From UBA12088 sp964568345 (lineage in GTDB: Bacteria > Patescibacteriota > Minisyncoccia > Phycocordibacterales > UBA12088): a stretch of DNA of 40,011 nt. The notes below the pieces were generated by a model. That model was not told where the DNA came from. It searched no databases and saw nothing but the letters and a program-made list of their open reading frames with translations. The stretch lies in contig CAZMPG010000006.1 in NCBI GenBank assembly GCA_964568345.1, positions 1-40,011 of the forward strand, given 5' to 3'. Made by a program: the position numbers and the translations under genes. This document shows, piece after piece, positions 7,533 to 14,123 of this stretch (the stretch's first letter is position 1; each line of letters begins with the position of its first letter).

Positions 7533-8441
7533 ATGCACACACCTTCACAATCAACCATCGGCTTTATCGGCCAGGGCTTTATCGGCAAACACATGGCCGA
7601 CGATTTTGAGCGGCGCGGCTACCCGGTGGTGCGCTATGCGCTCGAGGAGCCGTACCGCGAGAACCGCGACCGTATCGCGGGGTGCGACATCGTCTTTATC
7701 GCGGTGCCGACACCCACGACCCCCAAGGGCTTCGATGCGAGCGGCCTTCGGGGCGTGCTGCCGCTCGTAGGTAAGGGCAAGGTGGCGGTCATAAAGTCTA
7801 CGATCCTCCCCGGCACGACCGAGGAGCTGCAGGCGGCGTTTCCGCACTGCGTCGTCCTCCACTCGCCAGAGTTTCTCCGCGAGAAGAGCGCCGCGGAAGA
7901 CACTGCACACCCAGCGCGTACCATTGTCGGCATTCCGAAGGCGACGAAGCGGTATCGCGATTTCGCAGACATTGTCGTGAGCGTGCTCCCCGCTTCCCCC
8001 TACACACGCATCATGTCTGCACGCGAGGCGGAGCTCGTGAAGTACGCGGGGAATACCTTCCTTGCGATGAAGGTAGTGTACATGAATACGATCTACGACA
8101 TCGCGCAGGGGGTCGGCGCGTCGTACGAGGTGGTGGCGGACGCGATGGTCGCCGACGAACGTATCGGCAAGAGCCACATGCACGTCGTGGATTCGAGCGG
8201 GCACCGCGGCGCGAAGAAGGGCAGGGGCGCTGGCGGACACTGCTTCCCAAAGGATCTCGCCGCGCTCCGCACACTCTACGCAGGCCTTCCGGCAGGCGAC
8301 GGCGAGGGGCTCGCGTTTCTTAAAGCGATCGAGGCAAAGAACAATCGCCTCCTCGTTGACTCCGGGAAAGATCTCGACCTCCTTGAGGGGATCTACGGAA
8401 AGGGAAAGATTCGCGGGCGCACGAAAGCACGTGGTGCGTGA
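7533..8441 (+). CDS. UDP-glucose/GDP-mannose dehydrogenase family protein, lacking the C-terminal domain
   Basis: Expected to oxidise a nucleotide sugar twice with NAD+ to the uronic acid (UDP-glucose to UDP-glucuronate is the likely case, given the epimerase next door). The NAD-binding domain has 'IGFIGQGFIGKHM' (residues 8-20). The central domain shows 'HSPEFLREKSA' (about 109-119), the 'EAELVKYAGNTFLAMK' helix with the conserved Lys and Asn, and the catalytic 'GGHCFPKD' (about 234-241) with its Cys thiol. At 302 residues it stops about 60 residues after the catalytic loop, whereas family members of about 390-450 residues add a UDP-binding Rossmann domain there. Where NE is usual in 'xFxNE', this protein has 'YMNT'. 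Start set at ATG 7533 by the promoter. It may be a genuinely short subfamily or a 3' loss; the catalytic core looks intact. Confidence 0.85.
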   Translation: MHTPSQSTIGFIGQGFIGKHMADDFERRGYPVVRYALEEPYRENRDRIAGCDIVFIAVPTPTTPKGFDASGLRGVLPLVGKGKVAVIKSTILPGTTEELQAAFPHCVVLHSPEFLREKSAAEDTAHPARTIVGIPKATKRYRDFADIVVSVLPASPYTRIMSAREAELVKYAGNTFLAMKVVYMNTIYDIAQGVGASYEVVADAMVADERIGKSHMHVVDSSGHRGAKKGRGAGGHCFPKDLAALRTLYAGLPAGDGEGLAFLKAIEAKNNRLLVDSGKDLDLLEGIYGKGKIRGRTKARGA

Positions 8442-8570
8442 TGGAGTATGTGGGTATATCCGTACGTATGAAAAGCGTATACGATCGGCATGACGACACT
8501 GTGAGAGCGGCCATGCGGGGCAATAGGGCCAACCAGGGATCGTGCGCTGTATCGAAACATTCCCGAGCGT

Positions 8571-8688
8571 GGTTTGCTTCGTCGTTTCGCTTCGCTCCAC
8601 TCCTCGCCGTGACGGTGTGCACGATCGGTGTTGGTGACAACGATACACCCAATCAACCGTTGTCATTGCGAGCGGAGCGAAGCAATCC
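8571..8688. repeat. Dispersed repeat family, copy 1 (two arms facing outward)
   Basis: Arm 8571-8614 (GGTTTGCTTCG... to ...CGTGACG) and arm 8661-8688 (TGTCATTGCGAGCGGAGCGA then AGCAATCC) are inverted relatives of each other. Related arms occur at 13866-13970, 33503-33616 and 39953-39980. The rest of the 8442-8736 spacer shows no gene. Confidence 0.75.
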
Positions 8689-8736
8689 ATGGTTGGTACA
8701 TACCGTCCGTACGGTTGGCTAAAAATGGCGTGAGCT

Positions 8737-9702
8737 ATGAAAATCCTCCTCACCGGCGGCGCAGGGTTCATCGGCAATGCGCTCGCGCTGCGTCTCCTCG
8801 CCGACAATCATGAGGTCGTTATCGTGGACTCAGTCAATGACTACTACGACCGCTCGCTCAAGGAGGCGCGGCTTGCGCGTCTTCCGAGCCATGTACCTGT
8901 GCACCGTATCGACATCGCTGATCGGGACGCATTCGAGGCAGTATTCCGTGATGCAGGGCCCTTTGACGCGGTCGCGCACCTCGCGGCGCAGGCGGGCGTG
9001 CGGTACTCGATCGAAAACCCCTTTGCATACGCGCAGAGTAACTACGTCGGCACGCAGCACGTCTTTGAGCTCGCGAAACGCGCCGGCACGATGCACATTG
9101 TCTACGCATCATCGAGCTCGGTGTACGGCAGAAACACGCCGGTGCCCTTTCGCGAGGACGCGCGCGCCGACGAGCCGGTGTCGGTGTACGCCGCGACGAA
9201 GCGTGGCTCGGAGCTCCTCGGGTACGCGTATGCCGACCTCTTCGGCATGGATATTACCGCGCTTCGCTTCTTCACCGTGTACGGCCCATGGTCGCGGCCC
9301 GACATGGCGCCCCTGAAGTTTACCCACGCTATCGTGCGGGGTGAGCCGATCGACCTCTACAACAAGGGCGACATGGAGCGCGATTTCACGTACATTGACG
9401 ACATTGTTGACGGCTTCGTGCGGGCGCTCGAGCGTCGCCAAAAAGGGTTCCAGATATTCAACCTCGGCGCGGGCTCGCCGGTCCACCTCAGGTCGTTCGT
9501 GCAGACGCTCGAGGGAGCACTTGGCCGTACGGCGCTTCTGCACGAGCTTCCGATGCAGGCGGGCGACGTGCCGCGCACGTTTGCGGACATCACGAAAGCG
9601 CGGGAGCTCCTCGGCTTTGCGCCGCGGGTGCAGGTCGCAGACGGCGTGCGGCAGTTTGTCGCGTGGTATCGGGAGTATTACGGAGAGAATAGTGCAAGGT
9701 AA
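8737..9702 (+). CDS. NAD-dependent epimerase, UDP-glucuronate 4-epimerase-like
   Basis: A 321-residue extended SDR. The Rossmann motif TGGAGFIG is at residues 6-13. 'HLAAQAGVRYSIENP' (about 82-96) is the form typical of UDP-glucuronate 4-epimerases. The catalytic set is the 'SSSSVYG' Ser/Thr and YAATK (about 152-156). 'RFFTVYGPWSRPDMA' (about 176-190) is again the GlcA-epimerase signature. It would interconvert UDP-GlcA and UDP-GalA, taking the product of the dehydrogenase upstream. Length is normal. The substrate is inferred from motif and context; a UDP-Glc/GlcNAc 4-epimerase is less likely because those carry 'FNVxG' rather than 'FTVYGPWxRPDMA'. Confidence 0.85.
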   Translation: MKILLTGGAGFIGNALALRLLADNHEVVIVDSVNDYYDRSLKEARLARLPSHVPVHRIDIADRDAFEAVFRDAGPFDAVAHLAAQAGVRYSIENPFAYAQSNYVGTQHVFELAKRAGTMHIVYASSSSVYGRNTPVPFREDARADEPVSVYAATKRGSELLGYAYADLFGMDITALRFFTVYGPWSRPDMAPLKFTHAIVRGEPIDLYNKGDMERDFTYIDDIVDGFVRALERRQKGFQIFNLGAGSPVHLRSFVQTLEGALGRTALLHELPMQAGDVPRTFADITKARELLGFAPRVQVADGVRQFVAWYREYYGENSAR

Positions 9703-9790
9703 AAAGAGGAAAGAGAAAAGACAAGAGAGGAAAGGGGAAGGAGCAAAGAACTAGAGAATAGGGAAAAGAGAAACGTAGAAAGAGTCCAGA
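9703..9790. repeat. Purine-rich low-complexity tract
   Basis: Almost pure A/G sequence (runs such as GAGGAAAGAGAAAAGA at 9706-9721 and GGGAAAAGAGAAA at 9761-9773). Both blocks recur, in the same order, on the complementary strand of 10651-10712, where they are translated inside a glycosyltransferase gene. Confidence 0.7.
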
Positions 9791-9851
9791 GAATGAGCGA
9801 CGCGATTGTCTCGTTCTTTTTTCTTTTCACTTCGCACTTTTCTCCCACCAC

Positions 9852-9886
9852 TTGACCAATAGAGCCAAAGTGGCTATTGTGGCTAT
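9852..9886 (+). promoter_or_regulatory. Toxin-antitoxin promoter with operator dyad
   Basis: -35 TTGACC (9852-9857), 17-bp spacer, -10 TATTGT (9875-9880), and ATG 9887 six bases further on. An imperfect palindrome, CAATAGAGCC ... GGCTATTG, spans 9857-9879 and covers the -10. GTGGCTAT is also directly repeated at 9870 and 9879. This is the arrangement expected for autorepression by a Phd/YefM antitoxin. Confidence 0.65.
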
Positions 9887-10159
9887 ATGACCAAAACACT
9901 CAACAAAGACATGACCACGTTTGCGGCGAGCGATGCGAAAAATAAGTTCGGCAGCCTGCTCGACGCCGCGCAGCGCCGGCCCATTACCATTGAGAAGAAG
10001 GGCCGCCCTGTTGCGGTACTTCTCTCCATGGAGGACTACGAACGCTTCGAGGCGCTCGATGATGCGTACTGGGTGCGCCGCGCGCAGCAAGCAATGAAAG
10101 AAGGGTCGATCGGCGTAAAGCGCAGCAAAGCCTTGCACGAGTCGTTACTCCATGCTTGA
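9887..10159 (+). CDS. Type II antitoxin, Phd/YefM family
   Basis: A 90-residue DNA-binding antitoxin that neutralises the toxin encoded by the overlapping downstream gene. The Phd/YefM fold is visible: 'AASDAKNKFGSLLDAAQ' (about residues 13-29) is the first helix, 'PITIEKKGRPVAVLLSMEDYERF' (about 31-53) is the family's strand-strand-helix core, and the C-terminal third is the flexible, charged toxin-binding tail. Length is standard. The coding region overlaps the toxin start by 8 bases, which couples translation of the two proteins. Expression is probably autoregulated through the dyad covering the -10 box. Confidence 0.85.
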   Translation: MTKTLNKDMTTFAASDAKNKFGSLLDAAQRRPITIEKKGRPVAVLLSMEDYERFEALDDAYWVRRAQQAMKEGSIGVKRSKALHESLLHA

Positions 10160-10427
10160 GATTGAGTACCTGAAGGAGGCAGATCGGACGCTGCGTGCCC
10201 TGCCACGCAAGCGTGCGGGGCAGCTCGTCCGTCGTATTGAGCCACTTCGCACGGAACCGTTTGCCCCTGATACAAAAGCGCTCAAGGGAGTGCCCGATTT
10301 CTTCCGGGCAGATAGTGGCGAGTACCGCATTGTCTATACGGTAGCCGGTGGTACGCTCTTCGTCATACTCATTGGCAAGCGAAATGACAGCGACGTGTAC
10401 CGAAAGCTCGGACGCACATCCTGCTAG
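10152..10427 (+). CDS. Type II toxin, RelE/ParE family
   Basis: A 91-residue protein with the RelE/ParE toxin pattern: an N-terminal strand and basic helical hairpin ('KEADRTLRALPRKRAGQLVRRI', about residues 8-29), 'ALKGVPDFFRADSGEYRIVY' (about 43-62), where G/YRIVY is the hallmark strand, and a final 'LFVILIGKRNDSDVYRK' strand-helix. Basic and Tyr residues at the end fit the RelE ribosome-dependent mRNA endonuclease surface, although ParE (gyrase poison) cannot be excluded. It starts inside the antitoxin gene. The following glycosyltransferase begins only 4 bases after its stop, so the pair sits in frame with cluster transcription. Confidence 0.85.
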   Translation: MLEIEYLKEADRTLRALPRKRAGQLVRRIEPLRTEPFAPDTKALKGVPDFFRADSGEYRIVYTVAGGTLFVILIGKRNDSDVYRKLGRTSC

Positions 10428-10431
10428 CTCT

Positions 10432-11997
10432 ATGCGGCTCCTCATCCTCACACAAGTCGTTGACCACGCCGACCCGATTCTTGGCTTCTTTCACGAGTGG
10501 ATCACAGAGCTTGCTGCGCGCTGTGAGCGCGTGACGGTCATTTGCCTCCGCGAAGGCGTGCACGACCTCCCTAAAAACGTGCGGGTCCTCTCGCTCGGGA
10601 AGGAAAAGCGTACACCCAGTCGTCCCAACGTTGTCCGTACATCACGCGTTCGTTCTCTTTTCTCTTTTCTCTTTTCCCTTTTCTCTCGATCCCTCTTTTC
10701 TCTTTCCTCCCGTGCGCGTTACGTATACCGCTTCTACCGCTACGCCTGGCGCGAACGGAAGAACTACGATGCGGTGTTCGTGCACATGAACCAGGAGTAC
10801 GTGCTTGCTGCAGGGCTGCTCTGGCGCCTCATGGGGAAGCGGGTCATTCTCTGGCGCAACCACTACGCCGGTTCATTTCTCACGGGTATCGCCGCGCACC
10901 TCGCGCACCGCGTGTGCTTCACCTCCGCGCACTCCTACACCGCACGGTATCATAACGCCGTACGCATGCCGGTCGGCATCCCTGACCATCTCTTCTTTGC
11001 GGGGGGCGTGGCTCGTGCCCCACACTCCATCCTCTCGCTTGGCCGCATCACGCCGTCGAAAAAGATCGAGCAGCTCATCGAGGCGCTCGCGCTTCTCGCG
11101 GCGCGTGGCGTACCCTTCTCGGCAACCATCGCAGGGGGCACGCAGCCCGAGCACGAAGCGTACCGAGAAGGGCTCGTCGCGCAGGCTGCGCGGGCCGGTA
11201 TCGCGGACCGGGTGCTATTCCTCCCGGGCGTGTCGTACGAGCAGACCCGCGAGCTATACGCCTCCCACGAGGTCTTTGTAAACATGAGCAGGAGCGGCAT
11301 GCTCGACAAGACGATCTTTGAGGCGATGCTCTGCGAGACGCTCGTCACGACCTGCAACAGGGACCTGCGTACCGAGATTGATGAACGGTACTGTTTTTCG
11401 GAAGATAGTCCCGCCGATATTGCGCGGGTACTTGGTGACCTGCTTAAACTTCCTGCGCCGGACCGACAGCGTGCCGGCCAGGAGCTTCGTTCGTATGTGT
11501 TTGCACATCACTCGCTTGCGCACCTTGCTGATCGGCTTATCGAAGACCTGGGGTTCAGAACCACGCCGCATGGTCTGTGTGCAACACTCTGGTACTCAAT
11601 GCCATGCATGTTGGAAAATCGGTGGGTACGATTTATCGTGTCGGGCGCATGTGCTGCGGCTATTGGGTTAGTCACCTTACACATACTTGTCGAATGGTTT
11701 GGTATGTGGTACGTACTTGCGTCCGCGTTAGCATTTTTCTTCGTACTCATCACGAATTTCTTCATACAACGGCACTGGACGTTTAAGAGCTCTATGTTCG
11801 GGGCTCGTAGACAATTTATGCTGTTCGTTGTACTCTCCGGTCTCAATCTGGTAGGTAACAGTGTTGGTATGTACGTGCTCGTTGAGTACGTAGCCCTCCA
11901 CCAGCTTGTGGCACAAGCAGTGCTCATGGTGGCGCTTGCGGTGGTAAACTATAGTGTGTACGGCAGATACGTCTTTACGGCAACATCAAGACCATGA
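10432..11997 (+). CDS. GT4 glycosyltransferase fused to a GtrA-type membrane domain
   Basis: A 521-residue two-part protein. Residues 1 to about 385 are a GT-B glycosyltransferase: N-terminus 'MRLLILTQVVD', 'SLGRITPSKKIEQLIEAL' near residue 201, and 'SRSGMLDKTIFEAMLCETLV' near 285 carrying the GT4 donor-site acidic pair in degenerate form. Residues about 397-518 form a GtrA domain with four hydrophobic helices and the family pattern 'RFIVSGACAAAIGL ... NFFIQRHWTFKS ... NYSVYGRYVFTA'. GtrA proteins are thought to flip polyprenyl-phosphate sugars. A serine/phenylalanine/leucine/arginine low-complexity stretch (residues about 60-94), encoded by a pyrimidine-rich tract, interrupts the GT domain between 'SLGKEK' and 'RYVYRFYRYAW'. 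The stop overlaps the GtrB-like gene (ATGA). Start ATG 10432 lies 4 bases after the toxin stop. Confidence 0.85.
   Translation: MRLLILTQVVDHADPILGFFHEWITELAARCERVTVICLREGVHDLPKNVRVLSLGKEKRTPSRPNVVRTSRVRSLFSFLFSLFSRSLFSLSSRARYVYRFYRYAWRERKNYDAVFVHMNQEYVLAAGLLWRLMGKRVILWRNHYAGSFLTGIAAHLAHRVCFTSAHSYTARYHNAVRMPVGIPDHLFFAGGVARAPHSILSLGRITPSKKIEQLIEALALLAARGVPFSATIAGGTQPEHEAYREGLVAQAARAGIADRVLFLPGVSYEQTRELYASHEVFVNMSRSGMLDKTIFEAMLCETLVTTCNRDLRTEIDERYCFSEDSPADIARVLGDLLKLPAPDRQRAGQELRSYVFAHHSLAHLADRLIEDLGFRTTPHGLCATLWYSMPCMLENRWVRFIVSGACAAAIGLVTLHILVEWFGMWYVLASALAFFFVLITNFFIQRHWTFKSSMFGARRQFMLFVVLSGLNLVGNSVGMYVLVEYVALHQLVAQAVLMVALAVVNYSVYGRYVFTATSRP
10611..10714 (+). repeat. In-frame pyrimidine-rich insertion within the GT4-GtrA gene
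   Basis: Roughly 100 bases, the core of which (10651-10712) is nearly all C/T and encodes repeated Ser-Leu-Phe units. The opposite strand shares blocks of 16 and 13 identical bases, in the same order, with the purine tract at 9703-9790. The insertion keeps the reading frame. Confidence 0.6.
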
Positions 11998-12938
11998 CCC
12001 TCTCCATCATCCTCCCCATCTACAACGAAGCCGAGAGTCTCGAGGAGCTTCTTGGTGAGCTTGCCGGGGTGCTCGACACGCTTCCCCGTGCGTGGGAGGT
12101 GGTCGCGGTGAACGATGGATCTCGAGATGCAAGCTTTGCGACACTCAAGAGGATCGCGGCACGGGAGCCGCGCATCAAGGTGGTGCACTTCCACGTCAAC
12201 GCGGGCCAGACCGCCGCACTGCGTGCAGGCATTGACCATGCGTCGGGCGACATCCTCATCCCCATGGACAGCGACCTCGAGAACGATCCAGCCGACATTC
12301 CCCGCCTCCTCGCGAAGCTCGACGAGGGCTACGACGTCGTCTCCGGCTGGAGGCAGGGCAGGTGGGAGGGGCGCTTCCTCACCCGCAAGCTCCCGTCGCT
12401 CCTCGCGAATACGCTCATTTCCCGCATCACGAATATCCCCCTCCACGACTACGGTTGCACGCTCAAGGCGTACCGGGCAGACGTCATCAAAGACACGATG
12501 CTCTACGGCGAGATGCACCGCTTCATACCGGCATACGCCTCGTGGCGCGGGGCACGGGTCGCTGAAATAGTCGTCAACCATCGCCCGCGCAAGTTTGGGA
12601 AGAGCAACTACGGCATCTCCCGCACGTTCCGCGTGCTGCTCGACCTCCTCCTCATCCGCTTCCTCCACCGCTACATGAATAGGCCCATCCACTTTTTCGG
12701 TATGGTGGGCTTTGCGTCGCTCGGGCTCGGGGTGCTCGCGGGTACCGTCGCCGTGGGGCTGCGCTTTGTATCCCACACGAGCCTCATCTCAACACCGCTT
12801 CCCACGCTCGCCGCGCTCCTCATCATCGTTGGCGTGCAGTTTATTGGCATGGGTATTCTCGCGGAGATCCTCATGCGCATCTACTACGAAGCACAGAAGA
12901 AAACACCGTACTCGGTGCGGGAGACGATCAATCTGTGA
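11994..12938 (+). CDS. GtrB/DPM1-like polyprenyl-phosphate glycosyltransferase (GT2)
   Basis: A 314-residue membrane-bound GT2 enzyme predicted to transfer a sugar from a nucleotide sugar to undecaprenyl phosphate on the cytoplasmic face. The GT-A domain (about 1-225) has 'LSIILPIYNEAESL' (3-16), 'VVAVNDGSRDAS' (about 36-47), 'AGQTAALRAGIDHASGD' and the metal-binding 'PMDSDLENDPADIP' (about 89-102). 'HDYGCTLKAYR' and 'HRPRKFGKSNYG' follow as in the DPM1/GtrB family. Two C-terminal transmembrane helices lie at about 230-255 and 266-292. The length matches GtrB. The start overlaps the GT4-GtrA stop by four bases (ATGA), giving the GtrA-GtrB neighbourhood known from phage and Shigella serotype-conversion cassettes. 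Confidence 0.9.
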   Translation: MTLSIILPIYNEAESLEELLGELAGVLDTLPRAWEVVAVNDGSRDASFATLKRIAAREPRIKVVHFHVNAGQTAALRAGIDHASGDILIPMDSDLENDPADIPRLLAKLDEGYDVVSGWRQGRWEGRFLTRKLPSLLANTLISRITNIPLHDYGCTLKAYRADVIKDTMLYGEMHRFIPAYASWRGARVAEIVVNHRPRKFGKSNYGISRTFRVLLDLLLIRFLHRYMNRPIHFFGMVGFASLGLGVLAGTVAVGLRFVSHTSLISTPLPTLAALLIIVGVQFIGMGILAEILMRIYYEAQKKTPYSVRETINL

Positions 12939-12987
12939 TTCCATGGGCGGTGGTCGTATTTAGCGGAATTCCGGCACCCTACTGGCC

Positions 12988-13031
12988 GATTTTGTAAAAA
13001 ATCCGCCACTTCCTGGGCCTTCACCAGGAAG
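12988..13031. other. Two hairpins in the 12939-13111 spacer
   Basis: An A/T hairpin (12988-12993 with 12998-13003) is followed by a perfect 8-bp stem, CTTCCTGG with CCAGGAAG (13009-13016 and 13024-13031). They may end transcription of the GtrB operon, although no clear T run follows. Confidence 0.45.
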
Positions 13032-13092
13032 GAGTGCGCGATATGTCGACCACGGTTCCGCGTATGGCATCACGGGCTTTTGTGGGTGGATA

Positions 13093-13101
13093 TGGTACGA
13101 T
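13093..13101 (+). promoter_or_regulatory. Extended -10 promoter of NYN gene
   Basis: TGG plus TACGAT (13096-13101), ten bases before ATG 13112. It selects this ATG over the in-frame ATGs at 13034-13070 and suggests a leaderless mRNA. Confidence 0.5.
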
Positions 13102-13111
13102 TTCAAATGCC

Positions 13112-13741
13112 ATGAAGACGTACGCGTTTATAGATGCGGCAAACCTTTTTTATGGTGGCGAGAAGAGTCTTGGCTGGAAGATAGATTATAAAAAACTTCT
13201 CCTGTATTTACAGGAGAAACACATGTCTGAGCGGGTGTTTTACTTTGGGGGAGTTGAGACGCACGGGTTTGTCTATGACTACCAAAGTGACCATACTGTT
13301 CCACTCGCCGCACTTGAACAGTACCTGGTCGATCTTGTGTCCCGCAGTCCGGGGAAGCTAAATGAAGCGGACCTTGCGCTCATCGGTCGGCATTTGCAGC
13401 GCGTTCGTTTTTATAGAAAACTGGAAGCGTTTGGATACGAGCTCGTGCTGAAACCAGTCAAGACGTATCGCCAGGAAGATGGCACAACACGAAGAAAGGC
13501 AAATTGTGACGTGGATCTCGCGTTTTACCTTATGCGAGAATACGAGCAGTGTGATTGTGTACTCATTCTTTCCGGCGATGGAGATTTCTTGCCGGTTTTG
13601 CGGCATGTGCGTAGTCTGGGCAAGACGGTACGCATACTTGCTCGTGGGAATAGGGCGGCGAAGGAAATACGGCAATTTGCGGGCGACAAGTTTCTCGACT
13701 TTACCCGATTGGAGAATAGGTTGCGATATGAAGGTGCATAA
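13112..13741 (+). CDS. NYN-domain (LabA/DUF88, PIN-like) putative ribonuclease
   Basis: A 209-residue protein of the NYN family, PIN-fold enzymes expected to cut RNA with a metal held by conserved aspartates. Those are visible: 'AFIDAANLF' (residues 4-12), 'NCDVDLAFYLM' (about 131-141) and 'LILSGDGDFLPVL' (about 153-165), followed by 'GKTVRILA' and 'LRRFAD'-like 'IRQFAGDKFLDF'. The length fits a single-domain LabA-like protein. A simple repeat-free C-terminus means no extra RNA-binding (OST-HTH) domain. The gene is AT-richer than the sugar genes around it and has its own promoter and terminator hairpin, so it looks independent of the polysaccharide pathway. Confidence 0.85.
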   Translation: MKTYAFIDAANLFYGGEKSLGWKIDYKKLLLYLQEKHMSERVFYFGGVETHGFVYDYQSDHTVPLAALEQYLVDLVSRSPGKLNEADLALIGRHLQRVRFYRKLEAFGYELVLKPVKTYRQEDGTTRRKANCDVDLAFYLMREYEQCDCVLILSGDGDFLPVLRHVRSLGKTVRILARGNRAAKEIRQFAGDKFLDFTRLENRLRYEGA

Positions 13742-13746
13742 AAAAA

Positions 13747-13771
13747 GACGGCACCTGCGAAAGATGCCGTC
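13747..13771 (+). terminator. Hairpin after NYN gene
   Basis: 7-bp stem GACGGCA/TGCCGTC (13747-13753 with 13765-13771), 11-base loop, preceded by A6 and followed by CACGTTTAG. The U-tract is weak. Confidence 0.5.
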
Positions 13772-13865
13772 CACGTTTAGTGGCTTGAGTATAGTGGAAA
13801 TGCAGCCATTGTCAAGCAACGTGCCCGTAATCCCTCACACCCTCCGCATGCATTTCAAGGTAGCC

Positions 13866-13970
13866 GTCTTTGCGAGGAGACGACCGGCGGGAGGCGACGA
13901 AGCAATCCATGGCTCGTGTCCTTCATGCGCCGAGATTCTGGACTGCTTCGCCCGTGGGCTCGCAGTGACA
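13866..13970. repeat. Dispersed inverted-repeat element, copy 2
   Basis: Left arm 13866-13908 (GTCTTTGCGAGG ... GCGACGAAGCAATCC) and right arm 13940-13970 (GGACTGCTTCG ... CTCGCAGTGACA) are imperfect inverse complements around a 31-base centre. The element sits in the 13742-14123 gap, which holds no gene. Just beyond it a 7-bp hairpin CCCCGCC/GGCGGGG (14020-14036) follows a GATTGCGTCGC string that resembles another arm fragment. Confidence 0.8.
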
Positions 13971-14123
13971 TTCGGGGGCTGTGAGGGGTTACCAACGAAC
14001 GTGGTTTGGGATTGCGTCGCCCCGCCTGTGGCGGGGAGTACTCAGCAGCAGGCAGAACTCGCAAGGCCTCTCCAGAAGGCGTGTGTGGAGGGCGCGAAAT
14101 TAATTTGTAGTGCGTAATGCGAT

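Noticed and set aside
7551..8807. Minus-strand open frame opposite the dehydrogenase
   Set aside because: The plus strand carries complete catalytic motifs; the minus reading has none and runs through a repeat.
13742..14123. CRISPR-like or structured RNA in the gap before asnB
   Set aside because: Only one inverted-repeat element and a short hairpin are present; there is no regular spacing or repeated unit.
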